From contig JAIQEX010000022.1 of assembly GCA_020073615.1 (NCBI GenBank), forward strand, positions 1-62,156: a stretch of 62,156 nt of DNA, in the 5' to 3' direction. Below are positions 62,082 to 62,156 of the stretch, piece by piece. The notes beneath the pieces are model-generated. The model did no database searches, was not told where the DNA came from, and saw only the letters and a program-made list of their open reading frames with translations. The stretch comes from Terriglobia bacterium (lineage in GTDB: Bacteria > Acidobacteriota > Terriglobia > Bryobacterales > Bryobacteraceae). The position numbers and the translations under genes are program-made. Within the stretch, counting starts at the first letter, position 1; each line of letters begins with the position of its first letter.

Positions 62082-62156
62082 ATGAGAAATGCGTCTTGTA
62101 TTGTCGGATTGTTAGCTGTATCATGGACCCATGTGCGTCGAGTCCGTCCCCAATCG
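62082..62156 (+). other. Open frame running off the window edge
   Basis: An ATG at 62082 opens a frame of 25 codons (MRNASCIVGLLAVSW...) that is not closed before the end. The hydrophobic centre could be a signal peptide, but no ribosome site is visible and no family can be named. The stretch from 61983 has no other candidate. Confidence 0.2.

Overview
The window reads as chromosomal DNA of a member of Acidobacteriota, most likely of the Bryobacterales/Solibacter type. The signs are several orphan MacB/FtsX-like permeases (one paired with a PadR regulator), a DmsE-type decaheme cytochrome next to an outer-membrane beta-barrel, many short secreted proteins without clear families, and high-GC codon use. 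This placement is inference; there is no rRNA or tRNA in the window.

Layout: 0-0.6 kb holds a possibly structured non-coding stretch. 0.6-3.2 kb carries frr, thrB and a secreted protein on the plus strand. 3.2-14 kb is a single minus-strand operon that looks like an undescribed RiPP (ribosomally made, modified peptide) system. It starts with a consensus promoter (TTGACA-N17-TATATA) and a leader containing an ops-like element. It then encodes a specialised NusG paralogue, a radical SAM/SPASM maturase, three paralogous precursor peptides with a near-identical leader and a variable seven-cysteine core, an M50 membrane protease with a possible PqqD-like N-terminus, an active/inactive pair of M16 proteases, a thioredoxin-like protein and an FtsX-like permease. 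By eye this stretch is less GC-rich than its flanks.

14-18 kb carries housekeeping genes (acyltransferase-like membrane protein, LolA-like protein, truB). A join of two 5'-truncated genes lies near 18.23 kb. 18.8-22.2 kb has secreted proteins, including an alpha/beta-hydrolase whose nucleophile is Glu and a protein with four rhodanese-like modules. 22.1-22.8 kb holds an IS630-type transposase remnant and a broken gene. 23.2-25.7 kb encodes an Nramp-related transporter coupled to a pore-less MgtE-like regulatory protein, with an attenuator-like hairpin directly before its start codon. 26-28.7 kb carries an oxidoreductase and a class III aminotransferase, translationally coupled. 28.7-31.7 kb encodes a decaheme cytochrome plus beta-barrel, a likely porin-cytochrome conduit.

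31.7-37.4 kb contains a frameshifted gene, a MATE transporter, a palindromic intergenic repeat, xerC-trmFO, and small genes including a 49-residue zinc ribbon. 37.3-45.5 kb is a tightly overlapped minus-strand heavy-metal efflux operon (CusCBA type) with flanking small secreted proteins. 45.6-51.2 kb has a GNAT protein, toxin-antitoxin remnants, a tiny membrane protein, a TolC-type protein and a second permease. 51.3-57.5 kb encodes a BNR-repeat protein overlapping a MoaD-like protein, a B12-type radical SAM enzyme, a 45-residue basic protein, a ferredoxin, a Cys/Met-metabolism PLP enzyme and an ECF sigma factor with a membrane partner. 57.6-62 kb ends with a PadR-permease pair and a tail-anchored Pro/Ala-rich protein carrying repeated EFTR motifs.

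The strongest candidate for a new biological system is the 3.2-14 kb RiPP operon. It combines elements known separately from subtilosin (AlbE/AlbF M16 proteases), epipeptide (M50 protease) and RfaH/LoaP-controlled clusters.
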